A stretch of DNA of 64,000 nt from Rheinheimera salexigens (GCF_001752395.1 NZ_MKEK01000001.1:1167044-1231043), one strand, 5' to 3'; shown: positions 8,249 to 18,216, counted from the first letter of the stretch. Made by a program: numbers and translations. Notes: generated from the sequence alone by a model not told the origin.

Positions 8249-10894
8249 ATGAGGTTACGTCAAACACTCGTTGTGTATATGTTACCGTTACTGCTTCTGC
8301 CCGTTATCGGTTTCGGTTATTTAGCCTATTATTTTCAACAACAGCAGATTGATAAACAAACTTTATTTCAAGCCCAGCAAGCATTAAATAAGCAAGCCGA
8401 TCATTTAGACCGTTTCTTCCAGCATTACTTAGTCCAGTTAGGTATGTTGGCGCAGAGCGCGAGTTTACACCAATATTTATCCCAGCCAACTGCGACAAAT
8501 CAGTCTTATTTAAGTTCACGATTGCAAGATTTCGCGAATGCCGATCGCAGTATCAGCTCGGTAAAAGTGTTACATCTTAATGGCGATTATGCCGTTCAGG
8601 TGCCGCAGCAACCGGATGTCTCCAATATACCCAATCGATTTCGTAACCGCTATTTTTCTTCATTACAAGCTCAAGTCGATGAAGCCGGCTTTTTTCTGGC
8701 CAGAGAAAACACTAATCAGCAATTGCAGCTATATTTCGCTCAAAAAATCTATTCGGTATCAGTTACTGACTCTCGGCAATTATGGGGCTATTTAGTGGTC
8801 GTCGTTGAGCCAAGTAGGCTACAACAAGAAATTAACTATCAGCATACTCCAAATAGTCGCACTTTATTAATTAATAAATCTGCGACTATTATTTATGCAG
8901 CTAATACGGCAAATATAGGCAGTGTTATTGCTCCTGCTGATTTTCGTCGGATCCAAAGTAGTATCGAGCAGCAACAATTTGAGCGTGCGACCTTATTTGC
9001 TCAGCCACGAGTAGTGCTTGGCCAAAATTTAACGGCCAATTATCAATTATTATTAAGTTTAGATGAAACTGATTTATATCCAGCACCCTTATTGTCATGG
9101 TTGATTATCGGTTTAATTTTAATTGTCTGCATTATGATCCCGCTTTGTGTGTACTTTTTACTCATTCGTAACGTGCTTGCGCCTATTCGGCAATTAACCG
9201 CTGCTAAAACGGCGGTAGGCCGCGGTGATTTCTCTATTTTATTAGAAGTGAATAAACATGATGAATTAGGCGATATGTTTGCGGCATTTAACGTTATGGT
9301 GCGTCAATTACGGGTTTATCGCGAACGTGAGCGTGCCTACAAGCAGCAATTAGAAGATAAGGTATTAAGACGAACTCAAGATTTAGAACGGGCTAATGAT
9401 GATTTGGCTGCGGTTAACCAAGAGTTAATTTTAGCTCGCGAAACAGCCGAGCAAGCGAATAAATTAAAAAGTGTATTTTTAGCTAATATGAGCCATGAAA
9501 TCCGCACCCCCCTTACCGCTATTATCGGCTTTTCAGAGCAAGCAGTGCAAGAAAACGAAGGCATTAAAAGAGAAAATTACTTACAGCGGGTACTAAAAAG
9601 TAGTGAACATTTATTAAGTTTAATTAATGATATTTTAGACTTATCTAAAATAGAAGCTGAAAAGCTTGAATTAGCCCCTGAATATTTTAATTGCTTAGCT
9701 TTAATAGATGATGTGTATCAACAGACCCAAGCCCAAGCCGACGCTATTGGTTTACAGTGCAGGTTAGAGTGGCAGTATCCTCTACCACAAATTATCTATA
9801 ATGATGCGTTACGTTTTAGGCAGGTGTTACTAAATTTAACTAGCAATGCCATTAAGTTTACTACTAAAGGTAAGGTGATTATTCACGTCAGTTTTGATGT
9901 TGTTAGCCAACAATTAATTATTAAAGTAAAAGATACCGGTATTGGTATGACGGCAGTTGAGTTAAGCCGTATCTTTAAGCCTTTTGTACAAGCTGATGCC
10001 ACAGTTACCCGTCATTTTGGTGGTTCTGGATTAGGTTTGTGTATTTCTAAAAAGCTGATGCAACAGATGGATGGTGATATCTTTGTCGACAGTGTTAAAG
10101 GCATAGGCAGTTGTTTTGAAATGCGTTTTAACTGCCAACAACAAACTTTAGACCTGATCGATCAATATCATCGCGACCTTAAAGTAAGCGTACCTGCCAT
10201 TGTTGAGGTGGACCCTAACATGCATAAACTGCATATTTTAGTGGCTGAAGATAACCAAGATAACCAATTATTACTGTCGTTAATGTTAGATAAAGCCCAT
10301 GCAACTTATGTCATAGTTGAAAATGGCCATTTAGCAGTTGAACGGGCGCTAGCAGAGTCGTTTGATATTATATTTATGGATATGCAAATGCCAGTGATGG
10401 GTGGTGAAGAAGCCACTCGCCTAATCCGTTATGCCGGTATTGATACTGCGATAATTGCTGTTACTGCCAATATCATGACAGATGATATTGAACATTATAA
10501 ACAATCAGGCTGCCAAGCCGTATTAGCTAAGCCGATTATTTTAGCGGAATTAACGGCCATCTTGTCGAGGTATGGCGAGCGATCTGACCGAGCAATGTTA
10601 AGTTTGGACTTACAATTAGAACAAGATCCGCAAATGAAAGCGTTAAAGCAACACTTTACGGCACAATTACCAATATTATTTGCTGAGTTTGAACAACTTT
10701 TTGCAGCCCAAACTTGGGACAAATTAAGTTTTGCGGCGCATAGTTTAAAAGGTAGTGCGGGAAGTATGGGCTATCCAGAATTAACCGCATTTTCAGATAA
10801 GCTAGAGCTAGCTGCGCAGCAACAACATTCAGCAGAAGTAGCAGCACTCTTAGAACAGATGCAGCTGATTATAGAAAAAGCTCAGCAAGATTAA
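8249..10894 (+). CDS. Hybrid sensor histidine kinase (periplasmic sensor-HAMP-HisKA-HATPase-REC-Hpt)
   Basis: A phosphorelay kinase of 881 residues in the ArcB/BarA style. Residues ~7-27 and ~283-307 are membrane helices flanking a periplasmic sensing domain of about 255 residues that I cannot classify from sequence alone (possibly Cache-like). Then come a HAMP segment, a coiled coil, HisKA with NMSHEIRTPLTA (His416), an ATPase domain ending in HFGGSGLGL, a receiver domain with Asp711 in FMDMQMPVMGG, and an Hpt domain with AAHSLKGSAGS (His831). All phosphotransfer residues are intact. The start follows CAGGACAAGG. Its partner regulator is not obvious nearby; the CheY-like protein at 15114 is one candidate. 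The signal is unknown. Confidence 0.9.
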   Translation: MRLRQTLVVYMLPLLLLPVIGFGYLAYYFQQQQIDKQTLFQAQQALNKQADHLDRFFQHYLVQLGMLAQSASLHQYLSQPTATNQSYLSSRLQDFANADRSISSVKVLHLNGDYAVQVPQQPDVSNIPNRFRNRYFSSLQAQVDEAGFFLARENTNQQLQLYFAQKIYSVSVTDSRQLWGYLVVVVEPSRLQQEINYQHTPNSRTLLINKSATIIYAANTANIGSVIAPADFRRIQSSIEQQQFERATLFAQPRVVLGQNLTANYQLLLSLDETDLYPAPLLSWLIIGLILIVCIMIPLCVYFLLIRNVLAPIRQLTAAKTAVGRGDFSILLEVNKHDELGDMFAAFNVMVRQLRVYRERERAYKQQLEDKVLRRTQDLERANDDLAAVNQELILARETAEQANKLKSVFLANMSHEIRTPLTAIIGFSEQAVQENEGIKRENYLQRVLKSSEHLLSLINDILDLSKIEAEKLELAPEYFNCLALIDDVYQQTQAQADAIGLQCRLEWQYPLPQIIYNDALRFRQVLLNLTSNAIKFTTKGKVIIHVSFDVVSQQLIIKVKDTGIGMTAVELSRIFKPFVQADATVTRHFGGSGLGLCISKKLMQQMDGDIFVDSVKGIGSCFEMRFNCQQQTLDLIDQYHRDLKVSVPAIVEVDPNMHKLHILVAEDNQDNQLLLSLMLDKAHATYVIVENGHLAVERALAESFDIIFMDMQMPVMGGEEATRLIRYAGIDTAIIAVTANIMTDDIEHYKQSGCQAVLAKPIILAELTAILSRYGERSDRAMLSLDLQLEQDPQMKALKQHFTAQLPILFAEFEQLFAAQTWDKLSFAAHSLKGSAGSMGYPELTAFSDKLELAAQQQHSAEVAALLEQMQLIIEKAQQD

Positions 10895-10943
10895 TCAGGT
10901 ATTTATTTAGGTAATCATTAAGGGAATTAGTAAGGTAAATATA

Positions 10944-11360
10944 ATGAACGATGAGTTTACACTTGATCCTAGATTAGCAAACGACAGCATTTATATAACT
11001 GATTTAGCGCTATGTCAGATTCGACTTAACAACGATAGTCGCTACCCTTGGTTTATATTAATTCCTAAGTTGAATAATATTAGTGAGATAATAGATTTAT
11101 CCCCCCAGCAGCAGCAACAATTATGGCAAGAAAGCGCAGCTTTAAGTTTTTGGTTAAAAAAACATTACAAACATGCTAAGTTAAATGTTGCGGCACTGGG
11201 TAATGTGGTTGCACAATTACATATACATCATATAGTACGTTTTGTGCATGATGATGCTTGGCCTGCACCGGTATGGGGTAAATTTCCTGCTATCGGCTAT
11301 ACTGAAGAGGCGAAAACAACACTTAAGCATCAGTTTTTACAAACGTTTTTATTTCCCTGA
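10944..11360 (+). CDS. HIT-family protein
   Basis: The 138-residue protein has the histidine-triad fold of nucleotide hydrolases/transferases. The signature is QLHIHHIVR at residues ~92-100, with histidines 93, 95 and 96; the third histidine of the canonical HxHxH pattern is replaced, as in the proteobacterial subfamily that also carries DDAWPAPVWG just downstream. Upstream, RYPWFILIPKLNN is also typical of that subfamily. It sits 49 nt after the hybrid kinase and 11 nt before the HDOD gene, so the three may be cotranscribed. The substrate is unknown. Confidence 0.82.
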   Translation: MNDEFTLDPRLANDSIYITDLALCQIRLNNDSRYPWFILIPKLNNISEIIDLSPQQQQQLWQESAALSFWLKKHYKHAKLNVAALGNVVAQLHIHHIVRFVHDDAWPAPVWGKFPAIGYTEEAKTTLKHQFLQTFLFP

Positions 11361-11371
11361 AGAGGTTAACC

Positions 11372-12214
11372 ATGTCAGCACAGCAACAGCTGCTTCAGAT
11401 CATTGAGCAAAAGTTAGCCCAAGATAACCTGATATTACCGACTTTGCCTGAAGTGGCTTTAAAAGTGCGGCAGCAAACTGATGCGCCAAATGTTAGCTTA
11501 AACGCGTTAGCCGATATTATAAGTAATGACACGGCGTTGGCAGCGCGCGTGATTAAGTTGGCAAATAGTGCCTTTATAGGCCGTTCCATTAAAGTATCTT
11601 CACTTAACCAAGCGGTAACCCGAATAGGCCTAAGCCAAATACGTAATATTGTTATTGCGATGGCTTTAGAGCAAATATTCACTTCTTCACATCAGGCGTT
11701 GCAACAGCAGTTAACTTGGCAGTGGCAACGCAATGTGCAAATTACCAGTATTGCAGTTGCCTGTTTAGCCTTTTATAACAGTCAGCATGGCCATAATAAC
11801 TTGTCGTTAGATGTGCTAACACTAGTGGGCTTGGTACATAACATTGGTGCTTTAGCGCTTATAAATGAAGCTGAGCAGTTTCAAGATATCTTAGGTGAAC
11901 CACGGTTTTTACAGCACGTTAGTCGTAAATTAGCGCCTAAAGTGAGCGAGAAAATCTTATCAAGCTGGCAGTTTGAAGAGCAATTTATTTATGTTGTAAA
12001 ACACTGGGGTTTTATTAAGCCGGAAGCCGAACAGGCCGGTTATACTGACTTTATTCGCTTAGCAATGATTGCTAAAGATCAGTACGAGGATAAGGCATTA
12101 CAGCAAAGACTTTTAGATTATTATGTGGCGCAGAAATTAGTACCCAGTGATAAATTTATGCAACAGCCCGAAATTAATACCGTTTATCAGAATATTCGGG
12201 CTGTGTTTATTTAA
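11372..12214 (+). CDS. HDOD-domain protein
   Basis: The 280-residue protein is essentially a single HDOD domain, a non-catalytic relative of HD phosphohydrolases often found in signalling and chemotaxis proteins. The segment LPTLPEVALKVRQ at residues ~18-30, then DTALAARVIKLANSAF and QAVTRIGLSQIRNI, is diagnostic. No receiver, kinase or cyclic-nucleotide domain is attached. A good AGAGG site precedes the ATG. It lies downstream of a phosphorelay kinase and a HIT protein on the same strand, suggesting a signalling role, but its partner cannot be named. Confidence 0.88.
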   Translation: MSAQQQLLQIIEQKLAQDNLILPTLPEVALKVRQQTDAPNVSLNALADIISNDTALAARVIKLANSAFIGRSIKVSSLNQAVTRIGLSQIRNIVIAMALEQIFTSSHQALQQQLTWQWQRNVQITSIAVACLAFYNSQHGHNNLSLDVLTLVGLVHNIGALALINEAEQFQDILGEPRFLQHVSRKLAPKVSEKILSSWQFEEQFIYVVKHWGFIKPEAEQAGYTDFIRLAMIAKDQYEDKALQQRLLDYYVAQKLVPSDKFMQQPEINTVYQNIRAVFI

Positions 12215-12250
12215 GCCAGTGTCGCTAGTTTTAGCTGCTGTTCAATAGCG

Positions 12251-13156
12251 CTAATCTGTATTTTCGCTTCCTATCTGCTGACGAATATTCAGTAATGCTT
12301 GATTCAATGCTGAAGTCATTAATATTAAATCAGCATCTAGCCGTGCAACTAAATCATCCCAGCCTAATTCATCATTTTCTGCGGTGAGTAAATCATGAAA
12401 CTTAAGCTTTTTAATGCCACCATCATCGGTAATTTGTAAGGATAGGCCATCAGGTTGTTGTAAACTGATACTGGTGACTAACTTATCTTCTAAGTGCGTT
12501 TGCACGTCTTCAGTGGTTAATAGGTGATTTGAAAATTTCACTTTAGCGCCACCTTCGTCAGGGGCTTTAAGTTCAACATCGGCACCTTGTTCAAAGCCTT
12601 TAGGTAACTCTTTATTTTGTAACCAAAACTGCAATTGCTGAGTCAGCTTATGGTTATCTAACCAAGGTAAAGCAGGCAAGGAGCCTAACGCTTTACGCAG
12701 CAAGGCAAGCACATCTTCTGCTTTACTGGCGCTACTGCTATTAATAACTAACCACTGATTGCTAGGATCATAATAACCTTGGGTCAAAGACGAGCGGCTA
12801 AAGGCTCTGGGTAACAAGGCTAGTTGTAATTCTTCTTTTAAACTTTGTTTTTCTTTGCGGCTTAGCGAACGACCTTTTTCCTGCTCCATAGCCTCAATTT
12901 TCGGCTGCATTTCTTCATTAATCACTGCTGCAGGAAGAATTTTTTCTTGGCGCTTTAAAGCGAAAAATATAATTTCTTGGCAGGCATGACTATAGTGTTG
13001 AATGCTGGTATGTAATGGGAAGCTAAAACCAACTTTAACGGCTTCTTGCGCTGATAACGGGGTAAATTTAAACTCGGACAGTGCTTGTTCCCAAACGGCT
13101 AAATCAGTCGTTAACGGAGCACTAAGTGTATAAACACGAACATTTTTAAACCACAT
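12251..13156 (-). CDS. rdgC: Recombination-associated protein RdgC
   Basis: RdgC is a ring-shaped, sequence-independent DNA-binding protein that modulates RecA. The 301-residue length is standard. The N terminus MWFKNVRVYTLSAP, the segment EEMQPKIEAMEQEKGRSLSRK (shortened here to its recognisable core RKEKQSLKEEL), and PRAFSRSS are typical. It is convergent with the HDOD gene (36-nt gap) and is transcribed on its own; the kinase gene to its right, on the same strand, ends 44 nt upstream of its start. Nothing unusual is visible. Confidence 0.95.
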   Translation of the reverse strand: MWFKNVRVYTLSAPLTTDLAVWEQALSEFKFTPLSAQEAVKVGFSFPLHTSIQHYSHACQEIIFFALKRQEKILPAAVINEEMQPKIEAMEQEKGRSLSRKEKQSLKEELQLALLPRAFSRSSLTQGYYDPSNQWLVINSSSASKAEDVLALLRKALGSLPALPWLDNHKLTQQLQFWLQNKELPKGFEQGADVELKAPDEGGAKVKFSNHLLTTEDVQTHLEDKLVTSISLQQPDGLSLQITDDGGIKKLKFHDLLTAENDELGWDDLVARLDADLILMTSALNQALLNIRQQIGSENTD

Positions 13157-13200
13157 AATTCACTCTAATCGAAAAGTTCGGGCCGTTAGTATAACCTGTA

Positions 13201-14949
13201 TTAGGTTGCATTTATTGGCTTTTTTGGAAAACGAATATGGTAGTGCACACCCTGACCAAGTTCGCTGCTGGCATGGATACTACCATGTAATGTTTGACGG
13301 ACTAAATTATAGGTAATATGCGCACCTAAACCGCTACCACCTAGATTTCGTTTAGTGGTAAAAAACGGATCAAACAGCTTTACCAGTTGTTCACTGGCTA
13401 AGCCTTTACCATTATCACTAAATTTAATATCAATATTATTATCTTGCTCCACTACCGTAATGCGGATCAAGCCTTCGGTTATATTATCAAAGCCATGTAA
13501 TAGTGAATTCATAATTAAATTGGTGATAATTTGTGAAATGGCTCCAGCAGGACAATCTAAGACAATGTTATCAGGGCAATTAACTTCGACATGGTGTTTG
13601 TTTTGTTTCAAATTCGGCTTTAAAGAACGAATAATTTCATCAATATAATGGGCTAAATTTATGCTTCGTGTGGCATTACTGGTTTGATCTACGGCTATTT
13701 GTTTAAAACTAGCGATAAGTTCTGCTGCACGGCTTAAGTTTGATTGGATAAGATCAGTACTTTGATTGGCCTCTTCAATAAAAGTGGCCAATTGAGATGA
13801 GGTTAACGTTTTAGCTGTAAAAGCTTGGTTTAAAACCGTGATTTTATCGCTTAGAAAGCTGTTAGCGGTAACACCAATACCAACCGGAGTATTAACTTCA
13901 TGGGTAATACCTGCCACTAAACCGCCTAATGCTGCCAGTTTTTCTGACTGCAGTAATCGCTCTTGGGTTTGTTTTAAATCATTTACTGTAGCCTCTAATT
14001 CTGCTTGTTTGCTTAATAAGCTAAGTTCAGTTTCTCGGCGTCGCTCAATCTCAGAAACCAGAGTTTGTTGTTTGGTTTCTAGCTTTTGCTTCTGATGTTG
14101 TAAATCGATCATGGCCTGACTTAAACCCGATGTTTTTCGGGCCACATCTTGCTCTAACATTAAGTTTTGCTGATCTAATTTATTATTAACAATCAGTAGT
14201 TGTTTCTGGGTAGATTCAAGTTGTTGTTTAGCGTCTTGCACTCGCTCAATTAGCCGATTAAAGGCGACTGCCATAACGGTCAATTCATTAGTTTGTGGCT
14301 GTGACACAGTGATTTTTGCGTCTTGAAGTTGATCAAACTTAAGATTTTTAATTTGTTGTGTTAGTTGGTTTAAAGGTTGTGATAATTGTTTTCTAAAGGC
14401 GAGCAAAAATAAAATAATTAAAAAGGCAGATTTTATAAAGACGTTGGTTATTAATGTATAAATACTGGTTTTTATACGTTCAATGACTATGCTGCGATGT
14501 GATAGCAGAGTAACATCGCCCACTTGGGTAGTCCTATCGGCATATTCAAACATAAGCGGAAAACTATAACCGAACACTCCCGTTGGCAGCTCGGTTAATT
14601 GGGTTTTTTGGCGGATTAAATGGTCGGATAGAATGGTTTCAATACTGTTTTGTTGTAAGCTTTGCCAGATAACTTTAGCATATTCATCACGAATAATAAT
14701 GCCATCTATTACCGGGAGCGCTAAGACACGATCTGAGATAGCGTTAATTCTCTCAGGGTCTAATTGCCAAATAGCGCGAGATAGATTTGCCTTAATCGTT
14801 TGTTGAAATATCTCTAACTCGCCTTTAATCTGGTTTTTTGCGTTAGAATATTCAGCATAAATTTGGCTTAATGTCACCAAAAAGGTCAATATAAAATAAA
14901 CCGACAACACTTGAATTAATAGCTTACGTGATAAGCTTTTATGGCGCAT
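13201..14949 (-). CDS. Sensor histidine kinase (periplasmic sensor, HAMP, coiled coil, HisKA-like, HATPase)
   Basis: The 582-residue membrane kinase has helices at residues ~10-28 and ~167-186 bracketing a periplasmic domain. A HAMP segment follows (ending NELTVMAVAFNRLIERV), then a long coiled coil of about 90 residues (~235-325). The dimerisation/phosphoacceptor motif is GGLVAGITHEVNTPVGIG with His350, a variant of the HExxTP box seen in kinases of this type. The ATPase domain contains LIMNSLLHGFD, DNGKG and GGSGLGAHI. It has no receiver domain, and it is divergently transcribed from the single-domain regulator at 15114, so the two probably form a pair. The stimulus is unknown. Confidence 0.87.
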   Translation of the reverse strand: MRHKSLSRKLLIQVLSVYFILTFLVTLSQIYAEYSNAKNQIKGELEIFQQTIKANLSRAIWQLDPERINAISDRVLALPVIDGIIIRDEYAKVIWQSLQQNSIETILSDHLIRQKTQLTELPTGVFGYSFPLMFEYADRTTQVGDVTLLSHRSIVIERIKTSIYTLITNVFIKSAFLIILFLLAFRKQLSQPLNQLTQQIKNLKFDQLQDAKITVSQPQTNELTVMAVAFNRLIERVQDAKQQLESTQKQLLIVNNKLDQQNLMLEQDVARKTSGLSQAMIDLQHQKQKLETKQQTLVSEIERRRETELSLLSKQAELEATVNDLKQTQERLLQSEKLAALGGLVAGITHEVNTPVGIGVTANSFLSDKITVLNQAFTAKTLTSSQLATFIEEANQSTDLIQSNLSRAAELIASFKQIAVDQTSNATRSINLAHYIDEIIRSLKPNLKQNKHHVEVNCPDNIVLDCPAGAISQIITNLIMNSLLHGFDNITEGLIRITVVEQDNNIDIKFSDNGKGLASEQLVKLFDPFFTTKRNLGGSGLGAHITYNLVRQTLHGSIHASSELGQGVHYHIRFPKKPINAT

Positions 14950-15036
14950 TAGACAACCTTGTCAAAAGTATGTATATCAGATAGTAAGTTACCATAACGA
15001 ATAAATAAACAATTGGAAATAGTCCAATGGCAATCG

Positions 15037-15065
15037 TTGCTTTATGTCGGCATGGTGTATATATT
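15037..15065 (+). promoter_or_regulatory. Probable promoter of the CheY-like regulator
   Basis: TTGCTT (15037-15042) and TATATT (15060-15065) are separated by 17 nt, and the start codon lies 48 nt further on. A short palindrome, ATTGGA-N5-TCCAAT at 15012-15028, sits just upstream and could be an operator. Confidence 0.42.
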
Positions 15066-15113
15066 TTTTAACTCAATCCATTAAATATCTTAATAAGAAA
15101 AAGGCTGCTGTAT

Positions 15114-15479
15114 ATGGCTTTCACTGCGTTAATTTGTGATGACTCTTTATTGGCTCGTAATCTGGTAAAAAAATCACTGCCAGCAAATTTTGATGCTGAA
15201 ATCGTCACCGCTTCAGATGGCCTTCAAGCGCTAGAGATATTGAACACGCAAGACATTGGCCTAGTGTTCTTAGATTTAACCATGCCAAAATTAGATGGTA
15301 TTGGCGTACTAGAAGCAATCAAAGCTGCAAAAATGAATTGTTTTGTTATTGTGATTTCGGCCGATATTCAACCACAAATGCAACAGCGGGTAATGGAGTT
15401 AGGCGCTTTAGCTTTTATTCAAAAACCGGCAACAGCAGAAAAGCTTAACGATGTTATGCATAAATACGGCTTAGTTTAA
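15114..15479 (+). CDS. Single-domain (CheY-like) response regulator
   Basis: The 121-residue protein is a lone receiver domain with no output module. The acidic pair D9-D10 (ICDDS), the phosphoacceptor Asp54 in VFLDLTMPKLDG and the lysine of FIQKPAT are in place, so it should be phosphorylatable. A putative promoter and an AAAAAGG site precede it. It is divergent from the sensor kinase at 13201-14949, its likeliest phosphodonor, though the hybrid kinase at 8249 is an alternative. Single-domain regulators act through protein contacts, for example on a motor or phosphorelay; nothing here shows which. Confidence 0.88.
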   Translation: MAFTALICDDSLLARNLVKKSLPANFDAEIVTASDGLQALEILNTQDIGLVFLDLTMPKLDGIGVLEAIKAAKMNCFVIVISADIQPQMQQRVMELGALAFIQKPATAEKLNDVMHKYGLV

Positions 15480-15506
15480 ACTGCTTGTTTTTACTTCACA
15501 TTAGCA

Positions 15507-15536
15507 TTGACAGCCGTCTAAAAGTCTGTGCATAGT
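15507..15536 (+). promoter_or_regulatory. Putative thr operon promoter
   Basis: A perfect TTGACA (15507-15512) is followed after 18 nt by CATAGT (15531-15536). A transcript starting about seven bases downstream would begin at or next to the leader-peptide ATG at 15543, implying a nearly leaderless thrL. A different start is possible. Confidence 0.45.
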
Positions 15537-15542
15537 AGTGGC

Positions 15543-15599
15543 ATGAAAATAAAATCATTTACACTCACCACGATTATTACCACCAACCCTGCGGGGTAG
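15543..15599 (+). CDS. thrL: thr operon leader peptide
   Basis: An 18-codon frame, MKIKSFTLTTIITTNPAG, ends in TAG directly upstream of an attenuator and thrA. Five of its codons are threonine and two adjacent ones are isoleucine (LTTIITT). That is the composition expected if ribosome stalling on Thr/Ile-tRNA shortage controls the operon, as in E. coli. No clear ribosome site lies upstream. After the stop, AGGTC (15601-15605) can pair with GACCT (15632-15636), an arrangement that would break the terminator stem and so act as antiterminator. The peptide itself is unlikely to have another function. Confidence 0.85.
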   Translation: MKIKSFTLTTIITTNPAG

Positions 15600-15619
15600 G
15601 AGGTCAGCGGTGTGTTGTT

Positions 15620-15658
15620 AAAAAAACCCGAGACCTTAAACGTCGCGGGTTTTTTTTT
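15620..15658 (+). terminator. Attenuator terminator of the thr operon
   Basis: ACCCG-A-GAC (15626-15634) pairs with GTC-G-CGGGT (15642-15650), with a short loop. An A-run before and nine T residues after extend the stem and give a strong U-tract. It lies between thrL and thrA, so termination here would be relieved when the leader ribosome stalls. Confidence 0.88.
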
Positions 15659-15753
15659 CTGCATCTTATGCACACGCAAGGCATAGGGTGCAGTTGCTAA
15701 CCAAGTTTTGCTCTAACTGACGATAACAATGTATTACAGAATAAGGATTGAGG

Positions 15754-18213
15754 ATGAGAGTATTAAAATTTGGTGGGTCATCGTTGGCGTCAGTGCAGCG
15801 CTTTGCCAATGTTGTGGAAATTGTCCAGCAGCAAAGTGCGGCAGATACCGTTTGTTTAGTGCTCTCTGCACCACAAGGGGTGACAAATAGTTTAGTCGAC
15901 ATAGTTGATATTGCTGCAACTGGTCAAAGTTTTCAGCCAGCATTGCAACAGATAATGCAACGTTATCAACAATTGGTTACCGATGCTGGGCAACAATATT
16001 CGGCCATTGCAATCGAGACAATACAGCAATTAATTGCACAGCAGCAGCAACTGCTTACTGAGAACTTAACCGGAATTCAATTATTACGTTATTGCCCGGA
16101 TCATGTAAAAGCACAAATTCTCGGGTTAGGTGAGCAATTTAGTGTTGTGTTTATGACAGCGGTATTAAGCGCTGCGGGGCTAAAAGCACGGGCATTAAAT
16201 GCCATACACTTGATTAAAAGCCAAGGTGATTATTTAAATGCCAGCGCAGATGTCGCTTTGTCTACACCATTAGTACAGCAGGCAATAAGCGAGCAGCCAA
16301 GCCAAGTTTATGTTATCGCCGGTTTTGTGTCGTCAAATAATCAAGATGAGGTGTGTTTGTTGGGCCGCAATGGTTCAGATTATTCGGCGGCAATTATTGC
16401 AGCAAGTTTACAAGCTAAAGCCTGTGAAATTTGGACTGATGTTGATGGCGTATATAGCGCTGATCCACGCCAGGTAAAGCAAGCTAAGTTAATCGATCGT
16501 TTGTCTTATGATGAGGCGATGGAGTTATCATATTTTGGCGCTAAAGTTTTGCACCCTAAAACCATAGGCCCCTTGGCGCAATACCATATTCCCTGCTTTA
16601 TTAAAAATACTTTAAACCCAACTGCACCGGGTACTTGTATTCACGATAACGGTATTGGCGATGCTTTAGTTAAAGGCATTTCGAGTTTAGAGCATTTATC
16701 GCTTATTACCGTATCAGGACCCGGTTTAAAGGGTGTAGTTGGTATGGCGAGTCGAGTATTTGCCGCTATGGCCAAAGCCCAAATTTCATTAAACTTAATT
16801 ACGCAATCATCATCTGAATTTAGTATTAGTTTTTGTGTGCCAAAAACCTCGTTTAAAGCGGCTAAAAAAGCTTTAGAGCAGGAATTTGAATTAGAACTAC
16901 AAACAAAATTATTACGCCCCTTAACCATATTAGCGGATATGGCAATAGTGAGTTTAGTTGGAGATGGTATGCGTCAGCATCGGGGAGTGGCGGCAAAGTT
17001 TTTTGCTTCATTAGCCCAAGCTCGAGTCAATGTGGTGGCTATTGCTCAAGACAGTAGCGAGCGTTCTATTTCTGCGGTAGTTGAACAGTCGGCCTGTCGT
17101 AATGCGGTAAAAGTGTGCCACGAAAACTTCTTTAGCCAAGTGCCAAGCATCGATGTGTTTTTGGTTGGCTGTGGCGTGGTTGGTCAAGAGTTACTGCAAC
17201 AATTTCAACGCCAGCAAACATTTCTCCACAACCGCCAAGTTAAACTGACGGTGTATGGTATCGCTAATAGTAAAGCCTTATTGCTCGATAAAGAGGGTAT
17301 TGATTTACAACATTGGTCAGAGCAACTGGCACAAGCCGAAAGTGCCTTTAGTGTTGCGGCGTTAAACCAATTTGTGCAACAGCAGCATTTAACTAACCCT
17401 GTGTTGATTGACTGCACTAGTTCAGAGCAAATTTCTAAGCTGTATGCTGACTTTATTCAAGCTGGCTTTCACATTGTGACCCCGAATAAAAAAGCTAATA
17501 CGGCATCTTTTGCTTACTATCAGCAACTGCGTCAGTTGGCGCAACAACATAGACGGCGTTTTTTATATGAAACCACAGTAGGTGCGGGGTTACCTATTAT
17601 TGATACATTGCAGGGGTTATTAAACGCCGGTGACGAGCTACAAGCTTTTGAAGGTATTTTATCCGGTTCTTTATCCTATATATTTGGCGAATTAGAAAAC
17701 GGACTTAGCTTGTCAGACGTGACAATTCAAGCGCGTAGTCTAGGCTTTACTGAGCCCGATCCGCGAGATGATTTATCTGGAATGGATGTGGCCAGAAAGC
17801 TGCTTATTTTAGCCCGAGAAGCCGGTATGACACTGGAGCTAGCCGACGTTATTGTCGAATCAGTGTTGCCGCCAGGTTTTGCCGCTGATGTTGATACCGA
17901 TAGCTTTTTAGCCCAATTACCATCGTTAAATGCTGGCTTTGCTCAGCGTATTGCAGAAGCTAAAGCTCAAGGTAAGGTGTTACGTTATGTGGGTGAAATA
18001 CGCAATGGGCAGTGCCAAGTTGTCATAAAAGCATTGGCTGCAGATCATCCGTTGGCAAAAGTAAAAGACGGCGAAAATGCATTAGCTATTCATAGCCGTT
18101 ACTATCAGCCGATTCCGTTTGTGTTACGCGGTTATGGAGCAGGTGCCGCCGTTACATCGGCCGGTGTCTTTAGTGATGTCATGCGTACGCTTGGCTGGCA
18201 GCAACAGGTGTAA
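15754..18213 (+). CDS. thrA: Bifunctional aspartokinase I/homoserine dehydrogenase I
   Basis: ThrA catalyses the first and third steps from aspartate to threonine. The start at ATG 15754 follows AAGGATTGAGG and gives [10 protein letters not shown], 819 residues, nearly identical in length to the E. coli enzyme; the TTG two codons earlier is not needed. Domains: kinase (KFGGSS at residues 5-10, [11 protein letters not shown] near 207), central ACT-type regulatory region (~310-460), and homoserine dehydrogenase with the NAD motif [13 protein letters not shown] near 470 and [10 protein letters not shown]. It is under the thrL attenuator. Both catalytic halves look intact. Confidence 0.97.
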   Translation: MRVLKFGGSSLASVQRFANVVEIVQQQSAADTVCLVLSAPQGVTNSLVDIVDIAATGQSFQPALQQIMQRYQQLVTDAGQQYSAIAIETIQQLIAQQQQLLTENLTGIQLLRYCPDHVKAQILGLGEQFSVVFMTAVLSAAGLKARALNAIHLIKSQGDYLNASADVALSTPLVQQAISEQPSQVYVIAGFVSSNNQDEVCLLGRNGSDYSAAIIAASLQAKACEIWTDVDGVYSADPRQVKQAKLIDRLSYDEAMELSYFGAKVLHPKTIGPLAQYHIPCFIKNTLNPTAPGTCIHDNGIGDALVKGISSLEHLSLITVSGPGLKGVVGMASRVFAAMAKAQISLNLITQSSSEFSISFCVPKTSFKAAKKALEQEFELELQTKLLRPLTILADMAIVSLVGDGMRQHRGVAAKFFASLAQARVNVVAIAQDSSERSISAVVEQSACRNAVKVCHENFFSQVPSIDVFLVGCGVVGQELLQQFQRQQTFLHNRQVKLTVYGIANSKALLLDKEGIDLQHWSEQLAQAESAFSVAALNQFVQQQHLTNPVLIDCTSSEQISKLYADFIQAGFHIVTPNKKANTASFAYYQQLRQLAQQHRRRFLYETTVGAGLPIIDTLQGLLNAGDELQAFEGILSGSLSYIFGELENGLSLSDVTIQARSLGFTEPDPRDDLSGMDVARKLLILAREAGMTLELADVIVESVLPPGFAADVDTDSFLAQLPSLNAGFAQRIAEAKAQGKVLRYVGEIRNGQCQVVIKALAADHPLAKVKDGENALAIHSRYYQPIPFVLRGYGAGAAVTSAGVFSDVMRTLGWQQQV

Positions 18214-18216
18214 TTT

